DNA of 64,000 nt from positions 1 through 64,000 of the forward strand of contig JBBBDQ010001945.1 of NCBI GenBank assembly GCA_037127315.1. The letters run 5' to 3'. Numbering within the stretch: position 1 is the stretch's first letter; each line of letters starts with the position of its first letter. The translations under genes and the position numbers were made by a program. This document shows positions 54,670 to 64,000 of the stretch, piece by piece. The notes beneath the pieces were generated by a model, which was not told where the DNA came from, made no database searches, and saw only the letters and a list, made by a program, of their open reading frames with translations. Source of the DNA: Ascarosepion bandense (lineage: Eukaryota > Mollusca > Cephalopoda > Sepiida > Sepiidae).

Positions 54670-55280
54670 AGCTGTAGTAAAAAGTAACATTAAGAAATTA
54701 TGATTATTTCCATTAATAAAAACATCTACCCAGGTAATATTTTTGCTTAAGACATTAAATCATACATATCTTAAATGCAACCTATATTCTCATAGCTCAA
54801 TTATGTCATTAGTGCCTGTCTTAATCTTTAACAAAGTCTTTCAGATTTCTAATGTATTTTAATAGAAAAATCATAGAAAATGCATTTAAAAAGGTAAATC
54901 ATTTACAGTATATTTACATTATATCAGCAATGGTTCCCTTAATTGCTGACTACAAACAATACCTTCCTGATTTTCGATGCATTTTTATAAGAGTCATAAG
55001 CAATGCATTTCCATATAATGTGGATTTATACCTTTTGAGCCATTAGTCATTACACCACTTTCACATCTAAGTTTATGTAACATTCTCATTTAGGTATATT
55101 GTGTAGCTTAAGGGAGCATACAAAGACCAGTGTGTTGATGTGATATGACTGTAAGGTGATGATTAAATTGAGAGAGAAATTGAATATACTGTTAAAATGG
55201 CTCAGATTTTATGATTCTTTAAATGGTTCAAGATTTCATATGCAAAACTTAAAATGAATACTAGTATTCAAGTAAAAGAT
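54670..55280. other. Unassigned sequence
   Basis: No supported gene. A 64-codon frame at 54852-55046 has no splice or start context that stands out. Confidence 0.4.
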
Positions 55281-55284
55281 CCTC

Positions 55285-55425
55285 TTGGGACTTTTTATTA
55301 TGTATGTTAGTCTGTTTATGGAAATTATACTAAAACAGAGTAACATACATAATAAAAGTTAAAAGAAAACGGCTGAATTCCCTTCATTTCAACATCTCGT
55401 GTCTTCGCACTACCCATGAAGGAAT
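55285..55425. repeat. Foldback-family fragment
   Basis: GACTTTTTATTATGTATGTT and its complement around TGGAAATTATACTAAAACAG form a hairpin, followed by CTTCGCACTACCCATGAAGG. The same blocks build the larger foldback at 57186-57690. A SINE A has inserted just after it. Confidence 0.65.
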
Positions 55426-55426
55426 T

Positions 55427-55729
55427 GGATGTGCATTGTGGTGCATTGGATAATGGCTCGGAATGAGAAATCGGGGAGCCAAGTTCGAATTCCAGCCAAA
55501 TTCATTGTATTCACTTATGAGCAAATACCCTTGGGAAAGGGTATTAATCCACCTATTCCTTCCAGTTATGGGTTAAATAACAGGACAGATTGGGTTCTAT
55601 AGCCTTGGTCGGCAACCAATCCACCGCAGAAAGCAATGGCAACCTACTGCGGGATAATCTTCTGCCCAGTCAGTCATGTCTCTAGACATGATCGCCCAAA
55701 TTGTGTATCACGTATGGCACTTAAATGAC
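55427..55729 (+). mobile_element. tRNA-derived SINE (family A), full-length, young
   Basis: Head GGATGTGCATTGTGGTGCAT, B box AGTTCGAATTCC intact, body nearly identical to the 46348 copy, end GTATGGCACTTAAATGACA. Confidence 0.9.
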
Positions 55730-55837
55730 AGTACTTCATAGATTCCTTTTCTTCATCTATAAAATGTCAAGACATGGAAAGATACTGGAGAACACAAGTG
55801 TTTAGCTGTACAGTCATAATTTATTTTTTAATATGAG

Positions 55838-56045
55838 GTGGGGGAAGGACCATTATTTTTGGCTTACTCATCAAAGTGAAACCTGTATATAGTCAGCAAG
55901 AAAATGGGTCACCAATTTCAAGTCATGTTGGCAAGCATGCATATTTTGTTAGGTTTTCATTTAGTGTCAGTGATTTGCAAGTATAGAATGGCAGAAAATT
56001 AGGTTTCACTCTTCAAAGAACAGACAATTTTCAGAAACCAAGGCA
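55838..56045 (+). repeat. Dispersed repeat W, copy 2
   Basis: Same orientation as copy 1, 1.4 kb away, with the SINE and the foldback fragment between. Confidence 0.75.
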
Positions 56046-56356
56046 CTTGTTTTAAAGAGAAAAAAAAAACAAAAAACTGGACTGCAGATTTGCTCAATGG
56101 TTTCTTTCTATACTAATGATTGTTTAAAATGAACTGACATTAAAACTGGTAATAGTAATAAAAGCCTTTTAAATTTACTCCTGACTGCACAAAGTGTTTC
56201 ATTCAACTTATCAGTCACCTAAGCTATTAATTTGACATGCCAGTAACAAATTTTTTGAAAGTTATATTCTAAAAGAGCATAGAAAGGTTTATTTATATTT
56301 AATCAGGGCCATTAGAAGTTAATATTCATACCTAGAACATTACCTATTTGCTGGAT
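56046..56356. other. Unassigned sequence
   Basis: Nothing recognised. Confidence 0.4.
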
Positions 56357-56563
56357 TTTTTTTTTTTTTTTTTAATCATATCACCCCGAGCAAGGCAATA
56401 ATGCCACTGAAGCGCAGGGGGCTACGTAGGAGTGAAAAATTTGGAAAAGAGAAAGCCGGAAGCCACATCCTAAACAGGGAACAAGGGATGAGCCTCTTCA
56501 CCTGTTCAATAGACGTGGGTGGAGTGTGAACTGGGCGATAGTTCAGTCTATCTACTCCAATTA
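56357..56563 (-). mobile_element. Short LINE-ended element, minus copy
   Basis: Read on the minus strand: AATTGGAGTAGATAG, CGCCCAGTTCACACTCC, TTGAACAGGTGAAGAGGC, TTTAGGATGTGGCTTCCGGC, TAGCCCCCTGCGCTTCAGTG, GCTCGGGGTGATATGATT, then a ~19-base A tail. It is the same ~190-bp unit as at 40583-40781, so this is a family rather than a one-off deletion. Confidence 0.8.
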
Positions 56564-56818
56564 TTTTCCAAGCTAACATCATGCAACATTAAAATTTAAT
56601 TGAAAACATCATGCAAGGAGAGAGACATGCCTTTTTCAAATATCAGGAAATCAGTCATTTTGCATCTCCTCAAACACTTTAATTAAAGCTTTACAATACA
56701 TTATACTTGATTGAGATTTTACAAAAATGAAAACCAACAGGCATTTCATTTTGATTATTTAATTGTGGAAGTTGGTGTGGTGCAATAGTTTTCATGAAAA
56801 AGGGAACATAATTACTCT

Positions 56819-56819
<1 letters not shown>

Positions 56820-56869
<50 letters not shown>
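56820..56869. repeat. Microsatellite (AT)n
   Basis: About 24 units. Confidence 0.97.
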
Positions 56870-56870
<1 letters not shown>

Positions 56871-56989
56871 CTTTAGCCAGGAGGAGTCTTGTTTTTAATT
56901 TTTTGATATTGTTTATAAATTTGTGTCTTTTGTGATGCTGTTTTTGTTAACTTGCTCGTAACATGTAAAAATATACTCGGTTATGATCC

Positions 56990-57840
56990 GAGATTAAGGA
57001 CAGGATGGTTAAATAAAAAGACAAGAGGAAAACTATTTAAATCATCTACACCTTTCGTCCTGTGATGGACTTTATCAAGGCAAAAAGACAAAATGAGCTT
57101 TATTCTAAATTACGTATCCATAAACAGTTTTAGCAACTATAAGAATGCTCGCAAATCATTTAGAAAGATTAACATTATTTTAGTTTTAGGACTCCTTCAT
57201 GTGTAGTGCAAAATCACGAGATGTTAAAATGAAGGGAATTCAACCGTTTTCCTTGAACTTTTTATTATATTTGTTAGTCTGTTTCAGTATCATTTCCATA
57301 AGAAAAGGTGAGATCAGAAAAAAAGCCAGGGCGCAAATTGATATTTTGGTAGTACTGGATGGCGGCACTCTTAAGAATGTTTTAGTTTTAGAATTCCTTC
57401 ATGTGTAGTGCAAAGTCACGAGATGTTAAAATGAAGGGAAATTCAACGGTTTTCTTTGGACTTTTTATTATGTACATTTGTTTATGGAAATTATACTAAA
57501 ACAGACTAACATACATAATAAAAGACCAAAGAAAATGGTTGAATCCCCTTCATTAACATCGTGACTTTGCACTACACATGAAGGAATTCTAAAACAGACT
57601 AACACACAAAATGAACAGTTTTCAAAGAATACAGTTAAATTCTCTTCATTTTAACATGTCATGACATTGCACGACACAAAGGAATTCTAAACCTAAAATA
57701 TTCTGTTAATCTTTTTGAATGATTTGTGAGTGTTTTTATAGTTGCCAACACTTTATAGATAGTCATTTAGAATAAAGCTCATTTCATCTTTTTGCCTTGA
57801 TAAAGTCCATCACAGGATGAAAGGTGTAGGTGATGGAAAG
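56990..57840. mobile_element. Nested foldback element
   Basis: Outer arms: CACCTTTCGTCCTGTGATGG...GCTTTATTCTAAAT (57048-57110) pairs with the complement at ~57770-57830. Inner arms: TTCCTTCATGTGTAGTGC...TTTATTAT (57385-57475) pairs with 57495-57595. Two more copies of the inner unit lie at 57186 (+) and 57600 (-). All read non-coding. Related sequence is at 55285. This is a foldback-type repeat of unknown class; transcripts would form very long hairpins. Confidence 0.75.
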
Positions 57841-57942
57841 TTACAAAATGGTATTAACCAACACTTAATTACATTCATTTGAACATTATAATGGATACTC
57901 TTATTTGAGTGGATAAGATTTTTCTATAAATAAATAGTACAT

Positions 57943-58022
57943 TTATATATATTCACCAGCCTGAATATTCAAGATTTTTCTAAGACTTCTTGAATATTCA
58001 GGCTAGTGGAGATTTATATATA
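57943..58022. repeat. Palindrome with ~22-base arms
   Basis: CACCAGCCTGAATATTCAAG and CTTGAATATTCAGGCTAGTG are complementary around a short spacer, flanked by matching AT-rich sequence. Confidence 0.85.
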
Positions 58023-58026
58023 AATA

Positions 58027-58104
58027 TATATAAAATATTCATTTTTAAATGAGTTATTTTGCTACCTTGGTTTCTACCAGGAGTGGTGTCTTCAGGCAAT
58101 TTTA

Positions 58105-58179
<75 letters not shown>

Positions 58180-58250
58180 GCCTGAAGACACCACTCCTGG
58201 TAGAAACCAATGGTAGCAAAATAACTTTTTAAAAATGAAAAAATATTCAA
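58027..58250. repeat. Palindrome with ~105-base arms joined by poly(T)/poly(A)
   Basis: TTGCTACCTTGGTTTCTACC...GGTGTCTTCAGGC on the left is repeated in complement on the right (GCCTGAAGACACCACTCC...GGTAGCAAAA). The centre is ~27 T, AAATT and ~32 A, which also pair. It is almost a perfect hairpin. Confidence 0.9.
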
Positions 58251-58259
58251 AAGTTCTAC

Positions 58260-58826
58260 AATTGTATAGAACACTTTAATACAAATGTGTACTAGTCTAA
58301 CCCTATTAGGACCAACAACTAAGTATTAACCAATCAATATATATGTTTAATTATAGAAAAAAAAAAAAAAAAAAAAGTAGCCAGAAATACGAGTACCTAC
58401 CCTCCCAAAGATTTTTCAAATAAATACACACACACTTTTCATGAATCTCAATGGGCAACTATCTCGGATTTTGGTAAAGTTTTAGTATACTGCATCCACC
58501 TATGTGAAGCTAAAACCCGTAATTTTTTTGCTTCTTTAGAGACCTTATTCAAGAAATTGAAATTTGTCAGCTTGATTTCAAAAGAGCATGATTTGCCAAC
58601 TTTGGTACTTCCTAACTTTGCAATCCAAAATGATTGGAATCTGATACCTGTAAGCCATCTATGTCTGATATATGAAGAAAAACTTTCTACTCTTTTATGG
58701 TTACAGTTTGTTAAAAACTTCTATTTTGTAGACTTTTGGTGTGTTTTGGCACACCATTAGCTATAGAATTGATCATTTGATGACAGAGTTGTGGGGGAAA
58801 CAACCATAACATCTGAATTAAGAGAA
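58260..58826. other. Unassigned sequence
   Basis: Poly(A) at 58358-58376. A 67-codon plus frame at 58557-58760 (LPTLVLPNFAIQNDWNLIPV) looks protein-like but has no clear splice sites; probably chance or an old repeat. Confidence 0.35.
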
Positions 58827-58827
58827 G

Positions 58828-59131
58828 GGATGTGCATTGTGGTGCAGTCGATATCAATTCGGAATGAGAGATCGGAGTGCTGAGTGAATTCCAGCTGAAT
58901 TCCTTGCATTCACTTACAAACAAATACCCTTGGGAAAGGTATTAATCCATCTCTTTCCTCCAGTTATGGGTTAAATAATAGAACAGATTGGGTTCTATAG
59001 CTTTAGCTGGCAACCAGTCCACCGCAGAAAGCAATAGCAACCTACTGCGGGATAATCTTCTGCTCAGTCAGTCATGTCTCTTTCAAGACATGATCGCCCA
59101 AGCATGTATCACATAAGGCACTTAACTGACT
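58828..59131 (+). mobile_element. tRNA-derived SINE (family A), full-length
   Basis: GGATGTGCATTGTGGTGCAG to AAGGCACTTAACTGAC. A four-base loss damages the B box (GAGTGAATTCC). Confidence 0.88.
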
Positions 59132-59216
59132 TTAGAGAAGCTAAAATTTAGGGTTTTTCCTTTCTTATAGGTGGATACAGATTACTAAAATTTAATCAAG
59201 ATATGGAATTGCTTAT

Positions 59217-59719
59217 CAGTCAGTTAAGTGCCATGCGTGATACACGCTTAGGCGATCATGTCTCAAAAGAGACACGACTGACTGGGCAGAAGATTATCCC
59301 ACAGTAGGTTGCCATTGCTTTCTGTGGTAGACTGGTTGCCGACCAAGGCTATAGAACCCAATCTGTCCTGTTATTTAACCCATAGCTAGAGGGGGAAGAG
59401 ATGTGTTATATTATTAAGTAGTAATTAGTGGGGGATTAGTTTATTACTTTATAACAACAAAAAATCTATCCCCCACTTTATGACCAGTAGAAGCCTTATG
59501 ATTCCAAATATTATATTCGGTCAGTTAAGTGCCATACGAGATACACGCCTAAAGCGTGTATGTCTCAAAAGAGACATGACTGACTGAGCAGAAAATTATC
59601 CCGCAGTAGGTTGCCATTGCTTTCTGCGGTAGACTGGTTGCCGACCAAGGCTATAGAACCCAATCTGTCCTGCTATTTAACCCATAACTGGAAGGAAGAG
59701 ACGGATTAATACCTTTCCT
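59217..59719 (-). mobile_element. Composite: SINE A part, hairpin, SINE A part
   Basis: Minus SINE A (59217-59403), hairpin AGTGGGGGAT...ATCCCCCACT (59426-59480), CAGTAGAAGCCTTATGATTC spacer, minus SINE A (59519-59719). The order and spacer match 26121-26683. Here the second SINE is cut after CGGATTAATACCTTTCC. Confidence 0.78.
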
Positions 59720-59834
59720 GGTCGGCAACCAGTCTATCACAGAAAGCAATGGCAACCTACTGCGGGATAATCTGCCCAGTCAGTCATGTCTCTTTCGAGA
59801 CATGATTGCCCAAGCGTGTATCACTTAACTGACT
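59717..59834 (+). mobile_element. SINE A 3' part, inverted against its neighbour
   Basis: TGGTCGGCAACCAGTCTATC to ATCACTTAACTGACTGA on the plus strand, joined directly to the truncated end of the minus copy. The two together form an inverted repeat with ~115-base arms (59519-59640 with 59717-59834). Confidence 0.85.
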
Positions 59835-59839
59835 GATAC

Positions 59840-60199
59840 AAAAATACAAACAAATTTAAAATTCACTTTAAAATCTGTACTGAGGATCTGCTTCATAGTC
59901 TATTAGTAAATTTAAAGATTTTCTGAATTTTCTAAAAGTTATCCTTACTTTTTCCTTAAAGCAGAAGGAAAACATTTTTTCATGGTAGCCCATAGGGTAA
60001 ATGGACAAAATAGCACTAATTCCATGCATCCTAAAAAGTGATTGAAAAAAAGTAATCAAATCTCAGAATGAATATGGAAGACAAGTAGTACAAAAGTTAA
60101 AAAAAAAAAAAAAAAAAAAAAAGTGAAAACTAAGGTATTAAATATAAAAACCACAAGTACTTTCATAGCAACTGCTCTAACAAGCACCCCTCCCCCAGT
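59840..60199. other. Unassigned sequence with poly(A)
   Basis: A run of ~23 at 60100-60122; nothing else recognised. Confidence 0.4.
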
Positions 60200-60580
60200 A
60201 CCTGGACCACATATTTTTACTAGCACTACTAGTAACTAAGTTGGCATCAAGGTACCACACTTTTACGGTAGCACCACCATCAAAACAGTTAAATGCAATC
60301 ACCTCTTCTACTCTAAGAGTTTCTTTTCTCGTACTTCCTGTTTCTGGAACTCGCTTCCATTTTTGCTTGCTTCCCTGATTACTAAAATCTCCAAAAATTT
60401 TAAGTGCAACGTCAATTGCTACTTTTTATCTACTTGATTTCCATTTTCCAGCCATTTCATTTATCTTTCCTTCGACATCGCCTGTACCTTCTGTATTATC
60501 CCACTGTAGTAGGACCTACTACCAGCTGCACACCAGGGGCATTTATGCCTTGCTTGGGGATGAAATGATTTTTTAAAAAA
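60200..60580 (+). mobile_element. LINE A 3' fragment, diverged
   Basis: ACTTCCTGTTTCTGGAACTC (SRLWNS region), AAGTGCAACGTCAATTGC, and the tail CCAGGGGCATTTATGCCTTG with CTTGGGGATGAAATGATTTT. Upstream boundary approximate. Confidence 0.75.
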
Positions 60581-63046
60581 ATATATATATTTTTTTTTTT
60601 TTTTATGCGAATTGAAATTTTATTGGAAGCGAGGGGGAACAAATTAGGCAGGGATTTTTTTTTTAATAAAAGACTTAGAGAAACAATTTCCGTTTAAATA
60701 CTGAAGGAAGCAAGTTGAATATTACAAGAATGTGTAAAATGCGGGTGTGGGGAGACTGAACTGAGATACAAAGAAAATAGTTATTCTTCTGATATTGTTG
60801 TATAGTCAGTAGTCAAAGCGATGTCAGAATTATTGTTCCTTACACCATAAAAATGAATCATAAAAAGGTTCACCCCCGCCCGCGAAAAAAAAAAGGCATT
60901 CATTAAACTTTACAATACATTTTTTTAAAAATTTGACAAACGCATGTCCGCTTGCGCGACTCCGCGTCTGTTACTATAGGTAGAAGTCAGTTAGACTCTA
61001 CTGAAGAGATAGCCAAAGAAACCTTTGTGACATTTGGCTTCGTGGAAAGGTGCAAACAAACCCAGGTAGCCAGAACTGAGGTTCAATGAATATTCTCAAA
61101 TCTATTTGTCAAATATTTTAACTGAAACTGAAAAAGTGAATTTCCCGGTTTTACTTTTAATCTTGCAATAATGTTTGTGCGACAGAATTTTGGAAATCTA
61201 AAAAATTTAATATCTTTTTTAGTAGTATTAATTTAAAGACTAAGAGAAATAAAGTTTAAAGTGTTCAGGCTTTGAAAGAGCGCAGGAAAACGTAACAGGA
61301 ACAATTGCATGGTCTGCCTGAAATTCTTCGAGACAATTCACGAGTCACAACAATCCATCCTTCCCCCCCCCTCCCCATCCCACGAGTGAAAACCCAGCTA
61401 ACCGAGCTGCAGTTATCTAGTGTTTACCGGCGGTGTTCCGTAATTCTAAGAATTTCGAAATTCAGTGATTTGGAATTCTAAGATTAACTTTTTGAAAAAG
61501 GCATTATTTAAAATTATATTTTAGTTTTATACGAGAACTGCTGGTTTAAATTTTAAAATTTATTTTTAACACTTTAAAAACATTTACTTTTTTTTTTATA
61601 TAGCGTTATTTTTTTTTATTAGTACTATTTCCCAAAATTTATTTTATTTAGTATCCTAATTTTTACCAATACTAATCGTTTTCCAATTAAAAAAAATTAC
61701 AACCAAATATTTTTCTAATATGTAATTTAAATTTTTTCGCATACCTCCCTTATGTTTCGACACATGATTGGTCAATAATTTAAGACAGTGTTTGCACAAA
61801 CAAAAACAATACCTATTGATTTTGAAATTGATTATTTTACCACGGGACAATGTAGGAAAAAAAAAGCTTTAATTCCTCCCCTAATGTTCAGATTTTTACC
61901 GATTCGTCTTTTTATTCACAATAAGTTTTGTTGCTTTTTGTATATCAATTTTAAAATTTTTAAATTGCTTCAGAAAGTTAAAATTTGTTGAATGTCCTGT
62001 CCAAGAGTAAGACAATTTTCGAATGTCGTAATGAAAAAAGAATTTTTCCTCGGTCAAAATGAAACAGCATTTTACAATTTTTAAATTTTATCTTTTCACC
62101 ATTTAAATAAAGATAAAAACTGAAAGCAACTTTCTACAATTACGGTTAGCGGTCGGGGTGATTTCAATTTATAAACCGGTTATCTTAGTAAAATTAAAGG
62201 CAATTAAAGGTGGAAAAAAAAAAAAAATCAAGTGAATCTGAATGAATAAAATTTTTAGCAACATTAACAGGCGTGAGAAACTAAAGATTTTTAAATTCTT
62301 AATTTATAACGAGTGAGAGACTTACTCGTATGTTTTTAAGACTTTCACACTTCCAAGCAGGGTTTTGGATGGTGTTTTGTTTTTTTAATTCCAAACAATT
62401 ATAATTTTTGGGTTTCTTGTGTAATTTGTAAAGGCGGAAATTTGTGTAACAGACTTGGGCATTAATGTTTCATTTTTTTTCGAATAAAATGTGCAATAAA
62501 ATTAAAACTTCAGTTTTCAAATTAAATTTAACTTCAAGTAACTTTTTACTTTATGAATGGAAGTTAGACACCACGCTAATCTTACAAGTTTTTTTTTTTT
62601 AATTTACCTACCTAAGAAAGGCAGTGAATTTAGAAAATTCATGTATCGACTAATAAACTCCTTTAATACATAATTGCAATCAAGACAGTCTATAATTCCA
62701 AACCAAAATAAGCAAGTGCAAGTTATCCTACTTTTTTTTTTGTTTTTATATATACTCACGTCGTATATACGAAGTATATAGTGTCTCTGAAATGTTAATA
62801 GAAATTAACTCACTATATTTTTTAATAGTGACAGACAAGGTACAATTATTTTTTAAAGGAAGCTTGGGGTTTGGTTTAATGTTTAATTAAACTTTAAAAA
62901 TAAAGATATTTCTGCAAGTTTTTTTTAACAATGGACACCGGCTGCAGAAAGTTAGAATTTGGGTGGGTTTTTACAACTTTTTTGTACATAAACAACAAAA
63001 ATTAAAATATTATTGTACCACCTGCACAAGATTCGTGATAATAGGT

Positions 63047-63077
<31 letters not shown>

Positions 63078-63322
63078 GCTGTGTAAAACAAGTTTTAACA
63101 GCTGATATAAGTAACCAAAGAATTCGCACAAAGTGGTAATTGGTTTGTTACTAAACAGAATTAAAAGAAGAAGAAAAAAAAGAAAAAATAAATAAAATAC
63201 AAACAAGCAAGACTTTCGGTTGGTATGAGTTTGTAAAATGTACACCGGACATTTTTTTCTTCCAGTCAATTTCAAATGAAACATTTTTATCTCAAAGAAC
63301 AAGAATAAAAAAATGAAATTAC
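60581..63322. other. Repeat-poor region, no supported gene
   Basis: No SINE, LINE or long microsatellite is seen for 2.7 kb, in contrast with the rest of the window. Scattered CpGs occur (TCCGCTTGCGCGACTCCGCG at 60948, ACCGGCGGTGTTCCG at 61427), along with many homopolymer tracts. If the minus-strand gene starts at 63.4 kb, this is the beginning of its first intron. A weak donor-like GTGAGT occurs on the minus strand at 62756. Confidence 0.4.
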
Positions 63323-63416
63323 CTTCTTTGTTCATTTTGCTGTCTTTTTGAGGGCCCCATTTCTCTCCGATAATAGATCTCCTGTGGATTTTAGTGCTTT
63401 CTGAAAATTTTTCCAT
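63323..63416 (-). CDS. Possible first coding exon of the minus-strand gene
   Basis: ATG at 63416 opens a frame MEKFSESTKIHRRSIIGEKW, then GPQKDSKMNKE, and reaches a donor-like AAG|GTAATT at 63322, leaving one spare base. A second in-frame ATG (MNKE) lies 12 bases before the donor. Without splicing the frame runs on into low-complexity sequence. Charged, soluble N-terminus; no signal peptide. Alternatively ATTTTCAG at ~63402 is an acceptor and the exon starts inside this frame. The link to exons at 33, 30 and 7 kb is inferred from strand only. Confidence 0.3.
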
Positions 63417-64000
63417 GATGGCAATCGGGCAGTTGTGTTATTATAGAATGAAATTGAAAAACAAGTATTTTTTAAATTAATTTTTAAAATTTTATCTCTT
63501 GAAGTAATAATTGTGGTACTTGTTCTTGTATCAAACAAAAGATATTTTAGTTTACGCAACACTTGAGGGAATTAAAGAAATATTATTTCCCCATTACTTA
63601 CACTCGCACAAAAAAAAAAACAAAGCTGTTTTGTCACAAAGTGTAGTGCGCTTGCAAGTACGTGGAGGGGGGAAGCTTGTGTAAAACTAAGAAAAGTATG
63701 TGTGTGTATTTAATTTAGTGTTACACGAATTGTGTGTACGCAGGTGGTTTAAGATTTTTTTTTTTTTTACCTTTTTTTTTTTCTTACCCTGTGAATTACT
63801 TTAAGTAGGTACGACTTCAGAAGACAAGTACGGGAGTCTTTTTAAAATAATTTTAAAAATTATATTCAAGTTGGTTTGCTTTTTTGGTATTTTTCTTCTT
63901 TTTTTAAATTGTAGAAGACGATATTCTCGGTTTTGTAAACGGAAGCAAACTTTAAACTAGGAAGAAACGAGTCCTTTTTTTTTTTTCCTCAATCGTACGT
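63417..64000 (-). promoter_or_regulatory. Possible 5' untranslated/promoter region of the minus-strand gene
   Basis: A consensus donor GCGAGT|GTAAGT (minus, at ~63602) would fit a non-coding first exon upstream of the ATG at 63416. CpGs and absence of repeats are consistent with promoter-proximal sequence. No TATA box or start site can be assigned. Confidence 0.25.

Noticed and set aside
58557..58760. 67-codon plus frame
   Set aside because: Length is expected by chance; no splice or start evidence.
1..64000. CRISPR arrays, operons, rRNA or phage-like features
   Set aside because: Tandem repeats here have no unique spacers of regular length, and the sequence has eukaryotic style throughout.

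Overview
The window is AT-rich, repeat-dominated animal DNA. It fits a mollusc best, most likely an octopus or other coleoid cephalopod. The reasons are two abundant tRNA-derived SINE families that look like those described from octopus, very many (TA)n/(TG)n microsatellites, a jockey-like LINE with many 3' fragments, and isolated short exons separated by many kilobases. The species call is an inference from repeat style; no decisive species marker is visible.

Layout. 1-10 kb: microsatellites, SINEs, a Tc1/mariner relic, a minus-strand LINE fragment and three convincing minus-strand exons (3392-3477, 6916-7041, 7319-7462). 10.4-14.8 kb: a nearly full-length LINE on the plus strand with tandem 5' monomers, an endonuclease/reverse-transcriptase ORF broken by a frameshift and an in-frame stop, and a poly(A) tail. 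15.2-18.4 kb: a 22-bp minisatellite of about 144 units. 19-30 kb: LINE fragments, SINEs, a SINE-hairpin-SINE composite, a 33-bp GC-rich tandem repeat and a further exon candidate. 30.3-45.4 kb: more minus-strand exons (30332-30386, 33205-33262), three related non-autonomous Helitrons, nested LINE insertions, a short element with LINE sequence at both ends, and one plus-strand exon candidate (44039-44159). 45.4-60.6 kb: SINEs, a pogo-like MITE, a decayed mariner transposase, direct duplications, and a cluster of palindromic/foldback sequences at 57-58.3 kb. 60.6-64 kb: a stretch without recognisable SINEs or LINEs, ending in a possible first coding exon on the minus strand (63323-63416).

The only host-gene signal is a set of short exons, mainly on the minus strand. 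They have consensus splice sites and some compatible reading phases, which suggests one large gene running from about 63.5 kb down past 3.4 kb with introns of tens of kilobases. I could not identify the protein. The rest is transposon biology: autonomous LINEs (two lineages), shortened and SINE partners that probably borrow their machinery, DNA transposon relics, Helitrons and simple repeats that often sit at the tails of those elements. No rRNA, genuine tRNA gene, CRISPR array, operon or prokaryotic feature was seen.
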